NCBI GenBank assembly: GCA_029891345.1
Contig: CM057000.1
Span: forward strand, 138,430,663 to 138,494,662
Source of the DNA: Dryococelus australis
Taxonomy: Eukaryota; Arthropoda; Insecta; Phasmatodea; Phasmatidae
Length of the DNA: 64,000 nt
Direction of reading: 5' to 3'
Part shown: positions 11,534-23,777 of the stretch, one piece after another
Layout of the letters: each line of letters opens with the position of its first letter
Position numbering within the stretch: position 1 is the first letter of the stretch
Notes under the pieces: generated by a model
Seen by the model: only the letters and a program-made list of their open reading frames with translations
Told to the model about the DNA's origin: nothing
Database searches by the model: none
Made by a program: the position numbers and the translations under genes

Positions 11534-11800
11534 AACTGTAAAAAAAAATTCTGGTCAACTTCATAAACCGTAATGGAAGTTTTTAACCTACATAGTGTAT
11601 GGAAATAGTACTGCGTGTCGGGCTGAAAATATAGGAATGTTTAGCGTTGCTACTATACAAAGTTGGGGACTACCTTACATATTTAACTCTTTCCTGAACA
11701 ACTGTAGGAACGTTACAATGCATGTATTTGAAAATATTTTACCATTCGCGCTTTGTTACTGTACGTATACACTGATATGGTAAATTTACAAATAATTTCA
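11534..11800 (+). repeat. Dispersed repeat C, copy 1
   Basis: Starts AACTGTAAAAAAAAATTCTGG. It shares a long collinear match with the inverse copy at 58862-59125 (ATGGAAGTTTTTAACCTA, GTTGGGGACT, TTACCATTCGCGCTTTGT, GTATACACTGATATGG). The terminus resembles the CACTGTAAAAA ends of the element at 14.9-15.8 kb. The 62-codon ORF inside is not conserved between copies. Confidence 0.75.
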
Positions 11801-14542
11801 TAGAGTGTATAAATGATTACATTTGTTTGGAAGGTGGAGATATTTTACAGCTCGTATTGTGATTAGCCATGCAGTCACACGTTCAAAATAATTATCGTTT
11901 TCAACTCGGCTAATACCAAGCTGTAACGCTGCTACCTTGAGTCACACTTAACTCCTGTTCAATGCTAATCTATTATAATACAATTCGCTATCTTACTCAA
12001 GGTACCAGAGGGTGGCTATAACTCAGAGTTTAAGTGATGTAGGCGACAAAAATAATTATAAAAACACTACGGAATTTATTGATCTCAAAGTATACAACAA
12101 TCGTATTTCTGGAACTACCATAAGTACCATATACCATAACTACCAGCGCGTTGATTCGTCGTTAGTGAGTGAGTAAGAGTGTTGAGGGGGGGGGGGAGGA
12201 GGAGGTGGGCGGCGCCCTGCTGGCCACTTGTATCTGCGCGGGGATTTGTAAACTGCCTTGCCGCATGTTTACTGAAATGTCTTAGTAAGGCGCGGGGCGG
12301 CAGGTTCACTACAAAGCGATGCGAAAATTTCGGAAGTAATATTTACTACGCCTTCCTTAATAATGTTCATTTTGGAAAAAACTTTCCAATATGCCCGGGA
12401 TTAATTACATTTAAGCTTCTGTGATCACGAAATTTAATGTTTAGGTTATTCGTCACTCGGCCTTTGCTTGAGAATAGCTACTGATGATGAGAACACTAAG
12501 ACTACAATAAACTGGAGGCACGCAATCCCCAACCTGTACACGTGAACTTGGCGTTATAAAGGAGACAAGGCCTGGATCATCATAGGTAAGGCTCTTGTAT
12601 TCCGTGTAAATCACTCATTAACCTGTATTGCTCAAAAGATTCGTGCTTTTTCTGAGATATTCTGCGAGTCTGCAAATTATCAACTTAAATGCGTGGATGG
12701 ACGATAACTGACCGGTTGATATTCCCTTGTAGATTAGCGAAATTTTTAAAATAACGCTTATAAATTTTTGCGAATTCTCATGGCCATCATATTGAAATGT
12801 GTTCCGAAACAATCTTGCCTTCTTCTTCGTGAAAAATTAAAATTGTACATATTTGACCGAATTATTATTTTTAGTTTAAAAGCTTTTTTAAATCAGGGCA
12901 TTTTCTTCGTCGTGAAAATGTTGCGGGGACATATGTACTAAAATATTTCATATTTTCCGTTTTCATTGTTTACTTCCTGTAGTTTAATACAAATTATTAT
13001 GAAGGCACCTATGGTATTGTATAATATGTTAAAACCTCGGTGGAGAAAACGTAATTTTTTTTAATTACGCATTATTTTGGGGATTCAGTAACTTAATTAC
13101 TTATAACGCACGTCATGCTTCTGACATTTGAAAGCATGCACATTACCAAGAATACACGAGCTCACAGCCAATACACTTTCCCTAAAATTTTTGACAGTGA
13201 AATGTTAATGAGTAATATGTAGACGTAGCTCTGAATGATGGCAGCGAGAGGCAATTCTTCAAAAACAAAAACCTTTCTTTTTAGAAATTACGTCGTTGTA
13301 GCACACAAAGATGTAATTACTTCCCCCCCCCCCCCAACCCAAAAAAAAATTATTGGGAAACTTCCGTTGCCCATTACGGGATTTTAGGCATTTAGCAGCA
13401 AATAAAAGGGAGTATAGCACAATAGGGGCTGTGAGAAACTGCCGCAGACAAAAGCTACGGATTAAATGAGCATCAGAGAAAAAAATGGTATAGGAAGCCT
13501 TTAAGGAAAACGCAAGTAAAATATATTTCGGCATCTCTTCCAAAATTTTAAAAGTACTGTGCTTAGAATGTGTGGAGCACATAATCCCAGCCTTATTTTC
13601 GGCGTGTTTAATACTTCAGAGTATTTTTTTCATGTCTGAAATATGCTTCTGCCACAGTTTTCCTATTTATTAGTGTTTTATAATTTATAGGACAAGTCTT
13701 TAATTCTTCTCGTATTGTGCGATTGCTAATTATATATATGTAGATTTTAAGGTACTAATGAAACTAATAAAAATATTTTTAATCGCTTATTACAGTATGC
13801 AGCCACGGAATTAAAGAATTCATATATTCTTGACTAAATAACATAATTAGTCACGAGTGTCATTGATGGCTATTCCTAATTCACTCCAATAGTTGTTCCC
13901 GAGAATAAATATTTCTAACTGCATTTTGACAAAGTAGCCATCATGGTGGAAGGAAGCAACAAATTTACTATATACGGACTGACAGCCGGCGAAAACATCA
14001 TTATTACCCGCGAAATATAAGTAACAAATTTAAAATTTATCCCTGCATTTTTTTTATTTCATTTACTTATTTCCGAAATTACGCAATTAACATAATTTTA
14101 GTATGAGGTGACATTTACAGCATTTTCTGAAATACAATTAAGATAGCGACCAATCCCGACATAACATTTGCTATTCACACACTTCTCTATTCTTCGCACA
14201 CAACAACATTACAATGATACTAACTTTCGTACCTACCTACAAAATATATTGACGAATAAGCGCAGTCTATATCCGAATAAGTGATATCAGTCAGCGAAAT
14301 AACATTCACTGAAAGTCAGTTGATAAGCTTCTGCCGTCCAGTGAATCAAGTAAATTAACTGGTAACAAGTGATTTACAGCAGTAACGTTCTCGACATTCG
14401 GTGGGAAATCACGAATAAATCAGTGAAATTCAACCACTATAGTAATTAGTTATAAGGCACTGATTAATAGTTGCTCAAGTCTCGCTATATTCCTTGATTT
14501 GGCCCAATCATCAATGTTTCAAGTTTAGAGTGCGCGAATGAT
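11801..14542. other. Non-coding stretch
   Basis: No gene can be supported. It contains short G or C tracts (about 12185-12196 and 13323-13335) and a small GC-richer patch at 12165-12310. The short ORFs show no domains and sit on low-complexity sequence. Confidence 0.35.
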
Positions 14543-14895
14543 TAAAGGCTGTTCACGATAAAGTGAGCACTTTTTTTTCAATTTAACCTTAAAAAAAAAG
14601 TCACTGCCCCTTCCTGCATATGTTTTGCTGGGCGCACTGAGTGACATTCGCCCAGCTAAGTTGGCAACAATGGATGGAGAAAATTCCATATCTTAACGTC
14701 GAATAAAAAGTGGTAGGTAACCATTTGTGATAACGTAAATTATTTCTTTAGCTCTCTGTTTTTTTAATAGGCCTACATCGAAATGAAAAAAAAAAAAAAA
14801 AAAAAAAAAACAGCAGTATTATAAAATATTTACTTTCCTAATAATTCTACAGTTTCTTTTGAACGACAGATGAATACAGTGATGAGGTTCGTGGC
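14543..14895 (+). mobile_element. MITE-A, 3' truncated
   Basis: Left TIR AAAGGCTGTTCACGATAAAG, then family body (AGTCACTGCCCCTTCCTGC, GCGCACTGAGTGACATTCGCCC, ATCTTAACGTCG, GGTAACCATTTGTGATAACG). The match stops near GATGAGGTTCGTGGCA, and the terminal CCGTGAACAGCC end is missing. A long A-tract lies at about 14788-14810. Confidence 0.8.
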
Positions 14896-14942
14896 ACTAT
14901 ATCAATGCTGGCTTCGTAGGTTCGTGCTACCATTATTTAAAA

Positions 14943-15763
14943 TGCACTGTAAAAAATAATGGCAACATTGCCTGACAAGTGTAAGGTAGTATTCGCAAAC
15001 TTGTGGGGGAAACATAGTTCTCCTTACCGGTAAGGTAAGGTTAAAATTACCGCACTCTGGAGTAAAATTTACGTACATGGTAGTGTAAAATCCCATACAT
15101 GGATGGGAAAATTACCTTACGACGTGTGGATCTCCTCGTCCAATTGTAACCATTTGATAATTGCTTTTCACATATTTTTTAACTTAAAATTAGTTTTTAT
15201 TGTTTAGTCATACAAGGATTCCAACATAGTTGTTTATATGTTATAAGTTATAATTACCGTACTTTGGAGTGAAAGTCATGTACGTGGCAGTGGGAAATCC
15301 CATAAATAGATGGGAATATTACCTTACATCTATTCACTATTGTCGCAACAGCTAAGTAGGGGGACGGACGTAAAAAACGATACTGTAACACACAAATTTT
15401 CAGTGCTGCTCTCATGTGGTCGTCGTGGTGTAATGGATAGAGCATTGGCCTATTGTGGTAGAAGACCATGGCTTGCGCCCACTCCCCAGCGAGTCTCAAG
15501 CGCTTTTGTGTTGAAGTTTTGATTACTGATTGTCATATTATATACACACATATATATATACTCTAGAATATATAAATCTAATAATACTGTGGAAATTTTT
15601 TTAATACAATATAGTTAATTTTCCCTTACTTGTAATAGATTTTCCCCCACTTTTCTCGGGTACTTTTCCCGTATGATTAAAGAATAGAACATTTCTTGTT
15701 ATGTAATTACCTTCCCTTTCATGTGAGGGAAGTTTACCTCGAATATTTTTACAGTGTGTGTTT
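14943..15763 (+). mobile_element. TIR element with tRNA-like core, copy 1
   Basis: Bounded by CACTGTAAAAAATAATGG at the left and ATATTTTTACAGTG at the right, giving an inverted CACTGTAAAAA terminus. Inside are two direct repeats of about 85 bp (near 15045-15122 and 15250-15335, sharing AATTACCG, ATCCCATA and GATGGGAA). A tRNA-like segment lies at 15418-15505. No protein-coding potential. The right subterminal rc (GAGGTAAACTTCC) resembles repeat C, so they may be one superfamily. Confidence 0.55.
15418..15505 (+). other. tRNA-like sequence inside TIR element
   Basis: GTCGTGGTGTAATGGATAGA is close to a tRNA box A (TGGNNNARTGG type), and an anticodon-arm-sized stretch follows. The box-B equivalent (CCAGCGAGTCTCAAGC) is degraded, so a functional tRNA is not supported. 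Confidence 0.45.
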
Positions 15764-16530
15764 TACATGTGTTGTTGGAAGGCATAATGCATTCGCGTAC
15801 TGAGATATGATTGATATCATGGCTGTTGTGCGGTTATCCCACGAGAACTGGCAGAATAGAATTTTTGAGAGGGGGGCGGGGCGGTTGATATATCTTGCCT
15901 CATAACCGGGAGGCTATAAGGTACACCAGCCGATCGCTGTGATATTGTCACACTCCGAGAGGGGGAACAGGATTTGGAATTTCAGCTCTCCCCCTCCGTT
16001 ACGACATTTCTTAGGGCTTTTAGCTGGAGGCGTGGACTCTGCGCGGTTTACAAGGGGACCGTGCAGATGGCCTGGTCAGGTGTTGTGAATTACGAGCACC
16101 CCAGCAGAAGGAAAACAATGCGTTCGACTACGAGAGAGATGTAGGCGTTCGTCGGTCGAGGGTGAGATTTGGTAGGCTTCCAGGAGACGTCCCTTTCTCT
16201 CTCTCTCTCTCTCCCTCTCCTGCAACTCACATCTTCCCCTCTCCGTCGCGAAGCCTCGCCCTCTACAAGGCTCCTTCATTAAACGAGCGGTAAATCGCGG
16301 AAGGATATAGCAAATGTGCAGACCGCCCTGGTAACGCCCTTCTCCCCCCATCCTTCCGCCCTATTTTCACCGACACCGAACGAAACTTATTTCGCCAGCC
16401 GCAGGTTTAATCCTCAGATCCAGTCTGGGTGGACGTTTGTTGCCTACCGGAATCCCTCTTAATCTGTGTCGCCGTGTTCCTCCGCCAACGGGATTCTGCC
16501 GCGTTTGTCCAGCTTTACCAGCTTCTGATT
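15764..16530. other. GC-rich island
   Basis: GC- and CpG-richer than its surroundings, with a (CT)n run at about 16196-16214 and a G-tract near 15870. No conserved coding frame is evident in the short opposing ORFs. It is immediately upstream of a MITE-A fragment and the LTR-like sequence. Confidence 0.4.
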
Positions 16531-16639
16531 GCAGCCATAGCTTCGAGGGTCCGAATGTATGCCTTTCACGTTCATCTGAGCACTTTACAAAAAAAAACGG
16601 GTTAACATCTACTGTTTTCAATATGCACAGTTCTGCCAT

Positions 16640-16720
16640 GTGTAGTATTTACATTGCCATAGGCCTAGTTACTTTGTTTATGCGTGAATCTAGTGAAAAC
16701 GCGAAATCGTTGGGATTCTA
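16640..16720 (-). mobile_element. MITE-A internal fragment
   Basis: TTTACATTGCCATAGGCC, TTACTTTGTTTATGCGT and AGTGAAAACGCGAAAT match the interior of minus-orientation MITE-A copies. Neither TIR is present. Confidence 0.5.
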
Positions 16721-16726
16721 ATGTGA

Positions 16727-17497
16727 CGGTACAATACCATTACAAGAATGCCTGAGGGGCGTATCTGAGTTTGTGAGAGATGGTCTTAGTAAAAATAAAA
16801 TAACTGAATTTAATAGTTATATTTATTCTCAATTCTACAAACAGTCAAACATCTAGTATCCACTAATCTGAGCGTTCCAGTAAATATTTTTATTCTTATT
16901 GAGCGCAATATTTAATAACTATCTCCATCGCAGTCTTTACTTTTGCTAATGTCCCTTAAAGTACTCCAATTATTTCCACACGTTTAGTTAGAACTGTCTA
17001 TTCCTATCGTCCCGATGTTTTTTTTTCACTCACGCATCCAGTCCACAGTCGCGCAGATCAGTCCCACCCTTCACTGCACACAATCTCGCCGACGCACTCC
17101 CGCAGATCGCTGCAGTCGTCCCTCGCCGCTCCGGAATCGACCAACTGTCACTTAAGGTCGCACGAGACGCCAAACTCTCGCCTCTCAATCACTCTCTCTC
17201 TCTCTCTCCTCAGAGGCCCTCTCACGAGGTATTCATACTTGAGGTAGGTGCCGTCTAGAACGTTCTCGATAATCCAAGTTGTTCTGGGAAAGGTAATGGC
17301 GATGACAACGAATTTCCTGCGTGATAAATGGAGAAATATGAGCTTCTCAATGTCGGCGAGGCGCGAGCTGCGATAAGTTTATCGGGGTGTGCGGCGGCGT
17401 CCTTTATGATTGGCCGCTCGCTTCGTCTAACATAACAAACTTGACCTCCAGCTCTCGGCGCCTTCCCACGCGAAGGAATCTCCGAGCAGCGACACAC
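16727..17497 (-). mobile_element. Possible solo LTR with HSE-like palindrome
   Basis: On the minus strand, order and spacing match 34850-35410: CCCGATAAACTTATCGC, then about 120 bp later AGAACGTTCTAGA, then a purine-rich GAGAGAG and GTGAAGGGTGGGACTG zone, then AATAAATATAAC. AGAACGTTCT fits adjoining nGAAn units of a heat-shock element. No internal gag/pol or clear target duplication is visible, so LTR identity is inferred only from having two homologous copies with promoter-like content. Confidence 0.35.
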
Positions 17498-17656
17498 AAC
17501 AATACATATCCTACCTCACGAGCACCCTGTAAGTGCTATGAGTATTGAACAATATGTTAACAGAAGAAAATTCCAGTAACAGTAACATCTGAATTATTAC
17601 ATCTTCACGAAAGACTAGAGCACACAAACTATTTATTTGCTTGGTATACTCAGGGT

Positions 17657-17737
17657 TCGTTGACTTACCTTGGACTCGAACACAGAACGCCTCGTACAGT
17701 AGGTTGGCATGCAACCAACTATAAATACGGAGGCAGG
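17657..17737 (-). other. degenerate tRNA-like sequence
   Basis: Minus strand: TAGTTGGTTGCATGCCAACC then GTTCGAGTCCAAGG, which resemble boxes A and B. It is similar to the copy at 5757-5836, showing a dispersed tRNA-derived family rather than a tRNA gene. Confidence 0.5.
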
Positions 17738-17759
17738 GTTCAAAGAATCAACGTCGGTA

Positions 17760-18103
17760 TAGGCTATTCGCGATAAAGTGAGCACTTCTGAAATCAACCT
17801 CAGGAAAAAGTGACAGCTCATGCCTGCATATACATATTATAACGGGCGCACTTGGTGACATACGCCCAGTAAAGTTGGTAACGATGGATGGAAAATAGTT
17901 CAAAATCTTAAAGTCAAATTAAAAGTGTTAGGTAACCATTTGCAACAACCTAAATTATTGATCTCGCTTTGCGCTTCTTTTTCATGTATCGAAGTGTAAA
18001 AAAGATATTTTAATTTTGCATAAGGCGGAAGAATACGCAACGTGCATACGAGTAGATCTCAAGCAGGGCTTTTAAAATTGCTCATTTTACCGTGAACAGC
18101 CTA
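17760..18103 (+). mobile_element. MITE-A, full length
   Basis: TIRs TAGGCTATTCGCGATAAAG and TTTTACCGTGAACAGCCTA, flanked by TA on each side. The body carries GGCGCACTTGGTGACATACG, AACGATGGATGG and GTAGATCTCAAGCAGGGC. Non-coding. Confidence 0.88.
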
Positions 18104-19422
18104 TAGTAATCAGTGCAGTTTTGGTGGGCTGGGTTTAGCAACTTCAAAAATCTACCTGGAATTCGACATAGTAAACATATTACCCTCTTTTCGCACTACA
18201 GCACAAAATAATTAAAAATGAATTCGAATCTATCACAATTCACACATCCGTTCAAATAATTATTGTCAGCTCACAATGCTGTACATGCACTACAGCAATA
18301 ATTATTTTTCCTTGCAAAATTAATTATAATATTGAGTAAACTTTTACAGTAGATATATTTCAAGTCCACGTAAGTTTGTTGCTATATTTTGCATAAACCA
18401 CGCTATTGACAAGCGTTTTCTCTATAGCTTTCCTTGTGACCTGGTGAGAAAACACAATTGCTATTTCCACGTTGAATGAAAGGATGTTTCTTGAAGTTTG
18501 AATTCCCAATATTTCTACTGCTACACAGAATGAGTATTGTTAATTTTTTTTTTTACTTTCAATACATTACAGCCAGCGGCAAAATTATGTAGTAAATCGT
18601 ATTTAATTTTACGTTAAACATTTATAAAATTCGATTTGGTACCCGGTCTCCAAACCATTGCAGCGAACTTTCGAATGATTAAGCACCCACTGGCATTTCA
18701 TTTCATAGACGCCAGGTAAGCAATGCCTACCCTATACGCATTGGAAATGTTTTCGCCTTAACTTTAAACACATTTAATTCTGATTTTCCCGTTTACTATC
18801 CGAGAAACAGAGTTTTTCGTAACTCCCGTACTGCACAAGCATAGTGCTGCCATCTAGTGTTTATTTCCACAAACGGGGGCGACCAGCGATAAATCGAACT
18901 CGCAAGGAACAACATGCCACACGCTCGACCGTGTTCCTTCGGCATGGTAAGCAGTCGTTCTGTTTGCGTCCTCCAGTCCTACATTTTCACTTGGAAAATT
19001 AATTAAATTGTTCGAGTAAACGGGAGTTTTCTTGTAATTCGTAACATGCTCTCTAAATAATGTTCAGTTTAGTTATTATTATTACATTTATTTAGTTCGT
19101 AACTAATATTGGGTATTATAAAACGGTTAATATGTGTGGAGGGGGGGGGGGGGAAGTTGGAAGTTGCGTTTGTCAGTAGAAATTGCTAACCCTGTAATAA
19201 AACTCACTACACGCCACAGCGATCACCTGGTTCCCCGTAATTCAAAACATATTTTGAGCAAAGCCAGCCCTCTTACTCCTGCCACTATAGAGAGGCTTGT
19301 TAAAAGACGCATCTTCTCGCAGAATTCAGAACAAAGCGCCCACTGCAAGAACATGTTCATTTTACGCACTCATTAGGCACTGCGTTGACAAACAGGACGC
19401 GCAGTGGGTCACAGAAACCGGA

Positions 19423-19423
<1 letters not shown>
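18104..19423. other. Non-coding stretch
   Basis: No gene or repeat is supported apart from the CTCF-like site at 18847. A G-tract occurs at about 19141-19152, and the 80-codon ORF starting there has no recognisable domain. Confidence 0.35.
18847..18860 (-). promoter_or_regulatory. CTCF-like motif
   Basis: CTGCCATCTAGTGT is close to the complement of the conserved CTCF core (CCASYAGRKGGCAG). A single motif match in 64 kb can occur by chance. No neighbouring promoter supports it. Confidence 0.3.

Positions 19424-19457
<34 letters not shown>
19424..19457. repeat. (TA)n microsatellite
   Basis: About 34 bp of alternating TA, seen directly. Confidence 0.95.
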
Positions 19458-19460
<3 letters not shown>

Positions 19461-19479
19461 CTATAAGCCGTTAATTAGA

Positions 19480-19960
19480 TTTTTGTTTTGCGGTCGTGCC
19501 TAAATAAATAATGGCGCGAAGAGGAGTGGCGAAGCAATTAACGCTTCAAACAACCCAGCTAACGGCGAAGAGAAGCCATGTTTTTTATTAACAAAAGTTG
19601 CGCCCAGGACGGATTGTGTTGGTGGTGTTTGAAGAGGGGGGGAGGGGAGGGGTGAAGGAATTGGGTGGAACAGCGTTGTGGATCTGTCGACGAAGAAAAG
19701 AAAGGGGCGAGGCAAAGATAGCCGTAGAGAGAGAGAGAGGGAGGAAGATGGAGCGAGCGAGACGGAGATGGCTGATGCAGATGTCCAAATTGTGAAGCAC
19801 GCTACGAGTTCCCAACCAGTATCCCGCAGACTCCAGGTTCTCGTTTAGATTACCCCAGGCTTCGTTCGCCGAACCAACCCTCGTTCCTCCCCCCCTCCCC
19901 CGCCCCTCTCTATCGCTCCACAAAAGCTGTTTAATTAAACCGAAACTTTCTACTTATCAC
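19480..19960. other. GC-rich purine/pyrimidine-skewed island
   Basis: The plus strand is purine-rich (GGGGGGAGGGGAGGGG, then GAGAGAGAGAG) and turns pyrimidine-rich after 19880 (CCCCCCTCCCCC). It ends with TTTAATTAAACC. Short opposing ORFs here are low-complexity artefacts. It resembles the islands at 29.0 and 38.7 kb in composition, and all may be non-repeat regulatory DNA. Confidence 0.4.
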
Positions 19961-20429
19961 TATCTCCCCATTTTCCGATTCTACATTCCCCAGAAATGGC
20001 ACTTCTTCGCGGCATACAGATGTACCAGTGCGATCGTCTCCCTTCGAACAAGCGTATATTCACTCCCGCCAGTTACAAAATAAACACACTCTTGTAAAAC
20101 TATTCCCGGAGAAAACTTGTTGAATTTAGTTTCTCTTGTCGGATTAACATTTACGTATGTTTCGCCTCCAGGTCGCTTCAGATGTACACATTATCGCATT
20201 ATTATCGGTTCTGGAGTGATATTACTAGCACCACCTGACACGGAAACTAGCGACAAGTCAATTTTCGTTTAGAAGATTGGAATCAGTCATTCGTGTTAAA
20301 TGGAAGATTTTATTAGTTTTTCTTTGTTACGCACATTTGGTTTTCAGTCTGAACTGCCTATATGAGGTCCTCGGGTAAAAGAAACTGAACAGCATCTATG
20401 AGAATTACATCGCAACCAGAATATATTGA

Positions 20430-21300
20430 TTATTACTGACTTAGCACTTAATCTAGAGCCTGAACCTAATGCAATACTCTTTGCTGATGACACGACCATT
20501 ATAATTAAAATAAAAACTCAGTAAATTGATGGGAAAAATTGCTATATTTTTGTCAAGTTTAATTATTGGTTTCTGGCAAATAAATAGATTTATTGAATTT
20601 CTAGCACGTATAGATAGTAATTTAAATACGGAAGCTCTAATAAAACGTGATGATATGCTTATAAATAATGTAAAATGCAAAGAATTCCTGGGTTTACATA
20701 TAGGCAATAATTAAAAATAGATAACTATATAAGTAATACATAAAAAATTAAGCGCTGAAATCTTTAAATTAAGGTATTTATCATCACTAATATCCAAGAC
20801 AACATTAAAGAATATATATTTCGCAAACTTTCATTCATTTTTATAACGTATGTAATCATATATTGGGGAAATTTCGTAGATAGTAAACACATTTCCTATT
20901 ACAACAAAAAAAAGCAATTTGAATACTTTACTCGAAAAATAAAATTTAATCCTGCAGACCACTATTTAAAAAATATAAATATTTCCTCTCTTGTCTCAAT
21001 ATATTTATGAGGTTCTAGTTAATGTAGCTGACCGTAATGATAACTTTAAAAAAACGCATAATTACATAGTCAAAATGCAAGCTATAAAAATAACGTTTAT
21101 ATACTATCATCCTCCTGTCTATATATTCAAAAATTAATATCGTCGTTAGCTGTTAAGTTAATTCAATTTATTACCAAAATAATTGTAAAACCTCTGTCTT
21201 TAGGATAGGAATTCTTTTAAGAGAAAATTGAAAGAATTCCTATATACTCACACCTTCTATTATATTACTGAATATTTTGAGCTTTTGAAATTGTGAATAT
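20430..21300 (+). pseudogene. Degenerate non-LTR retrotransposon RT fragment
   Basis: The translation contains NAILFADDTTII, with the catalytic FADD box of reverse transcriptase (Asp-Asp codons at 20486-20491). WFLANK follows, then VKCKEFLGLHI before a stop at 20714. After frame changes come KLSAEIFKLRYLSSLIS and LKNIYFANFHSF. A C-terminal KRKLKEFLYTHTFYYI-type tail lies near 21215-21270. This order (FADD, WFxxNK, KFLG, S-rich helix, basic tail) is that of the C-terminal half of LINE ORF2 proteins of the Jockey/CR1 type. Several stops and frameshifts make it non-functional. The endonuclease and the first half of RT are missing. No poly-A tail is obvious; a 20-bp tandem repeat follows at 21375. 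Confidence 0.75.
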
Positions 21301-21374
21301 AGTTTTATAATCCCATTACGTAAATATGTCTGTAATGTATTCATCGGTCTGTATTGTATATGCTAGGTCATCAA

Positions 21375-21470
21375 AATATGTGTATTGTCAGTAATATATG
21401 TGTATTGTCTGCAATGTATGTGTATTGTTTATAATGTAAGGGTATTGTTTGCAATGTATATGTATACAAC
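21375..21470 (+). repeat. ~20-bp tandem repeat, ~4.5 copies
   Basis: The unit resembles AATGTATGTGTATTGTTTGC, repeated with small changes. It sits just 3' of the LINE remnant and could be its 3' terminal repeat, an inference. Confidence 0.8.
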
Positions 21471-22880
21471 ATTTGACATGCTCCATTTCCCAAGCCTAAG
21501 GATCAAACGGAGTTCTCCAATAAAACCAAATAAAATTAAAATAAAAACGTTATTTGGTAATAAGTGTATTTGTATGAGAATAAATGAAGTTCATTCCCCA
21601 TAAGATTTTTTATTAGATAAATACTCATATTTATCAATCAAGAACATGAGTGTGATGTTAGCCAAATCTCTAACATAAAGAAACCCTGTCTTGGTTGCTG
21701 GTGGCGATTTAATGGAAATACATATATATCTTTTTTTATAGTCTAGAAAATTTTCTCTTGATATGTTAGTTATTAAATGCGTGAATATTTTTAACGGCCG
21801 TTTCCCATCAGATAGCCAAAGATGATTTTGCAACAAAATTATGCAGGGACAATCGAAGCCAAATAATAACTTGTAAATGTTCAAATTTTGTGCAGCGTTT
21901 TTTCGAGCAATGATATTGCAAGAAATTACTCACATTGTTTCTTATTAAGTAGCAGAAAGGGTACTTCATGATGGTCCTGAAATTCCATGTCTTGAAGCTT
22001 TTGGAAAAGAATTATGAAACGAAGAAAAACTATATATAAAAAAAAAACGTCAACTCCGAAGCTCACAGATAACTCCAAGAACATTTCAGCACTCACGCGT
22101 GCTTGTTGTGAAGGGGTGGCCAAGATTGCGCTCACAGCGTATGCCGTCATGTGAGTTTGTTTCGAAAATATTGCCTCTGCGCACAGTGGAGATTCTCGAG
22201 GCCAGTGTAAAACATGCAAAACCAAAGTCAACTCCTCACTTATAGTTTCACTATCGCCCCAGAGCTGTATTTGAAACTTCACTGTCTGATAAACTACAAA
22301 AGACAGAAAACTTGGTATCCAAGGTCGCGATATTAATGAAAGGACTGTTATCGAACGTTTTCTTAGTAACAAAGGTAAATTTGCATCTCCAATAAATTGT
22401 AGCACAATTTATAGTAATTAGCATATTATACATCCATCTGGCAAATATTATAGTTTCGTATCAGTAAATACATAATTATTTAGCATAGCTACTCACATAA
22501 CAATAAACTATTGTTTTTACAGTGACTGTATGTCTACTAATTTTTAATTTACGAATACCCGACATTAAATATTTATAATATATTAACTTATTTTACAGCA
22601 ATTTTATCAAACTTCTTGGTACTGTCATATACGAGTACAAACTTTGTGAAATGTTCCGATGTGGAAAATGGGACAACCTATGTATTAACACAATTATTAG
22701 AAGGAGATACATAATATCGAAAATTGGGAATTAAAATTAGTTGCATCCAGAATGTCAGAAATATGTGAAATTAAGTGTCAAATTGGTGAATAGCGAAAGC
22801 TTTATTTGATACATGCCATTTGTGAATATTTTGGTGCTTATCACATCGCTCTTCGCCAGGAAATTCGAGAGAAGTGAATA
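21471..22880. other. Stretch with one unusually long ORF
   Basis: Mostly AT-rich. The minus-strand ORF 21926-22405 (159 codons) is among the longest here that is not built on a simple repeat. I recognise no domain; it has hydrophobic patches (FFLYIVFLRFIILF) and no visible promoter. It is left unassigned and probably non-coding. Confidence 0.3.
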
Positions 22881-22883
22881 AAT

Positions 22884-23078
22884 TTGAGTGGCTCTTATCA
22901 TCGAATTCTCGAGAGCCGATGTGGGTGAAGCGAGGTGAATGTGGAGCAGCGCCGCTTTACGAGGACGGGGAAAACCGGAGGATCTCCGATAAAACCCGGA
23001 ATTGAACCCGCCAGGGATCTAACCCGGTTCGCCTAGGCGGGAGACGAGTAGTCTGACCACTGAACCACCGCGGCCCCT
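22884..23078 (-). mobile_element. tRNA-derived SINE, copy 4
   Basis: Reverse SINE with a well-preserved tRNA-like head (minus strand GGGGCCGCGGTGGTTCAGTG, and a box-B-like CGGGTTAGATCCCTGG). The body has GAGAGCCGATGTGGGTGAAG and GGAGCAGCGCCG. Its head is one of the best preserved of the family here. Confidence 0.88.
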
Positions 23079-23294
23079 TAGGAGATTAGAGGGTGCGAAG
23101 TTATCAACCAACAAAAATGTGTTACTCGTGAGTGTTTATTGGTTATGACGTAATAATTATGTGTATACTAAAGGGAAACGAATCACGCTATTACGTAATT
23201 CCTGACATTTTCCGGTAACTACTTTTTACTCGCAATTCAAGTACGTCTCGCTTTTAATAATCACATTAGGTCATAGGTTGTGTTATGTTTTATA

Positions 23295-23529
23295 TAGGCT
23301 ATTCACGGTAAAGTGATCACTTTTTAAAACCCTTATAACATGCTTTAACCACTAAGAAATATGTTTTACTACAGCTACGGATGTCAGGTTTTGAGAGTGG
23401 TTAAATATACACTGCGTCTATTAGTCACGTGGCAACGTTTGTATTAAAAAGTGGCGGAAATATGAAAATAGGCTTAAGGAGAAATTTAGCAGGGCCTTGA
23501 AAAGAGCTCACTTTATCGTGAATAGCCTG
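23295..23529. mobile_element. MITE-A2 (short form)
   Basis: TIRs TAGGCTATTCACGGTAAAG and CTTTATCGTGAATAGCCT. The interior (TCTATTAGTCACGTGGCAAC and similar) is unrelated to MITE-A. Length about 235 bp. Copies of comparable length lie at 39.7 and 50.2 kb. Confidence 0.75.
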
Positions 23530-23777
23530 TATACTCGAGCTTCCATAATCGTCTAAAGAGGTTTGTCGTTGCAATACAGGATAATACTTTAAGAATCAAG
23601 TTGTTAAATATTTCGTAGCAAGGCCTACAGCAGAAATGATGCTAGTTGGGATCATTTTCAAGACTTTTCTTACGTGAAAACGTCCTTAAACTCAGGTCAA
23701 TAACTCGGGCACCAGGTCGAGAGCGGAGGTGTAACGTTTACTGGTTCAGCCAATCCGAAATCATGACTTCGTAACTA

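Noticed and set aside
15418-15505. Functional tRNA gene (also 5757, 17657, 27453, 32150, 46763)
   Set aside because: Box B or acceptor pairing is degraded in each; they recur inside repeats, so they are tRNA-derived relics.
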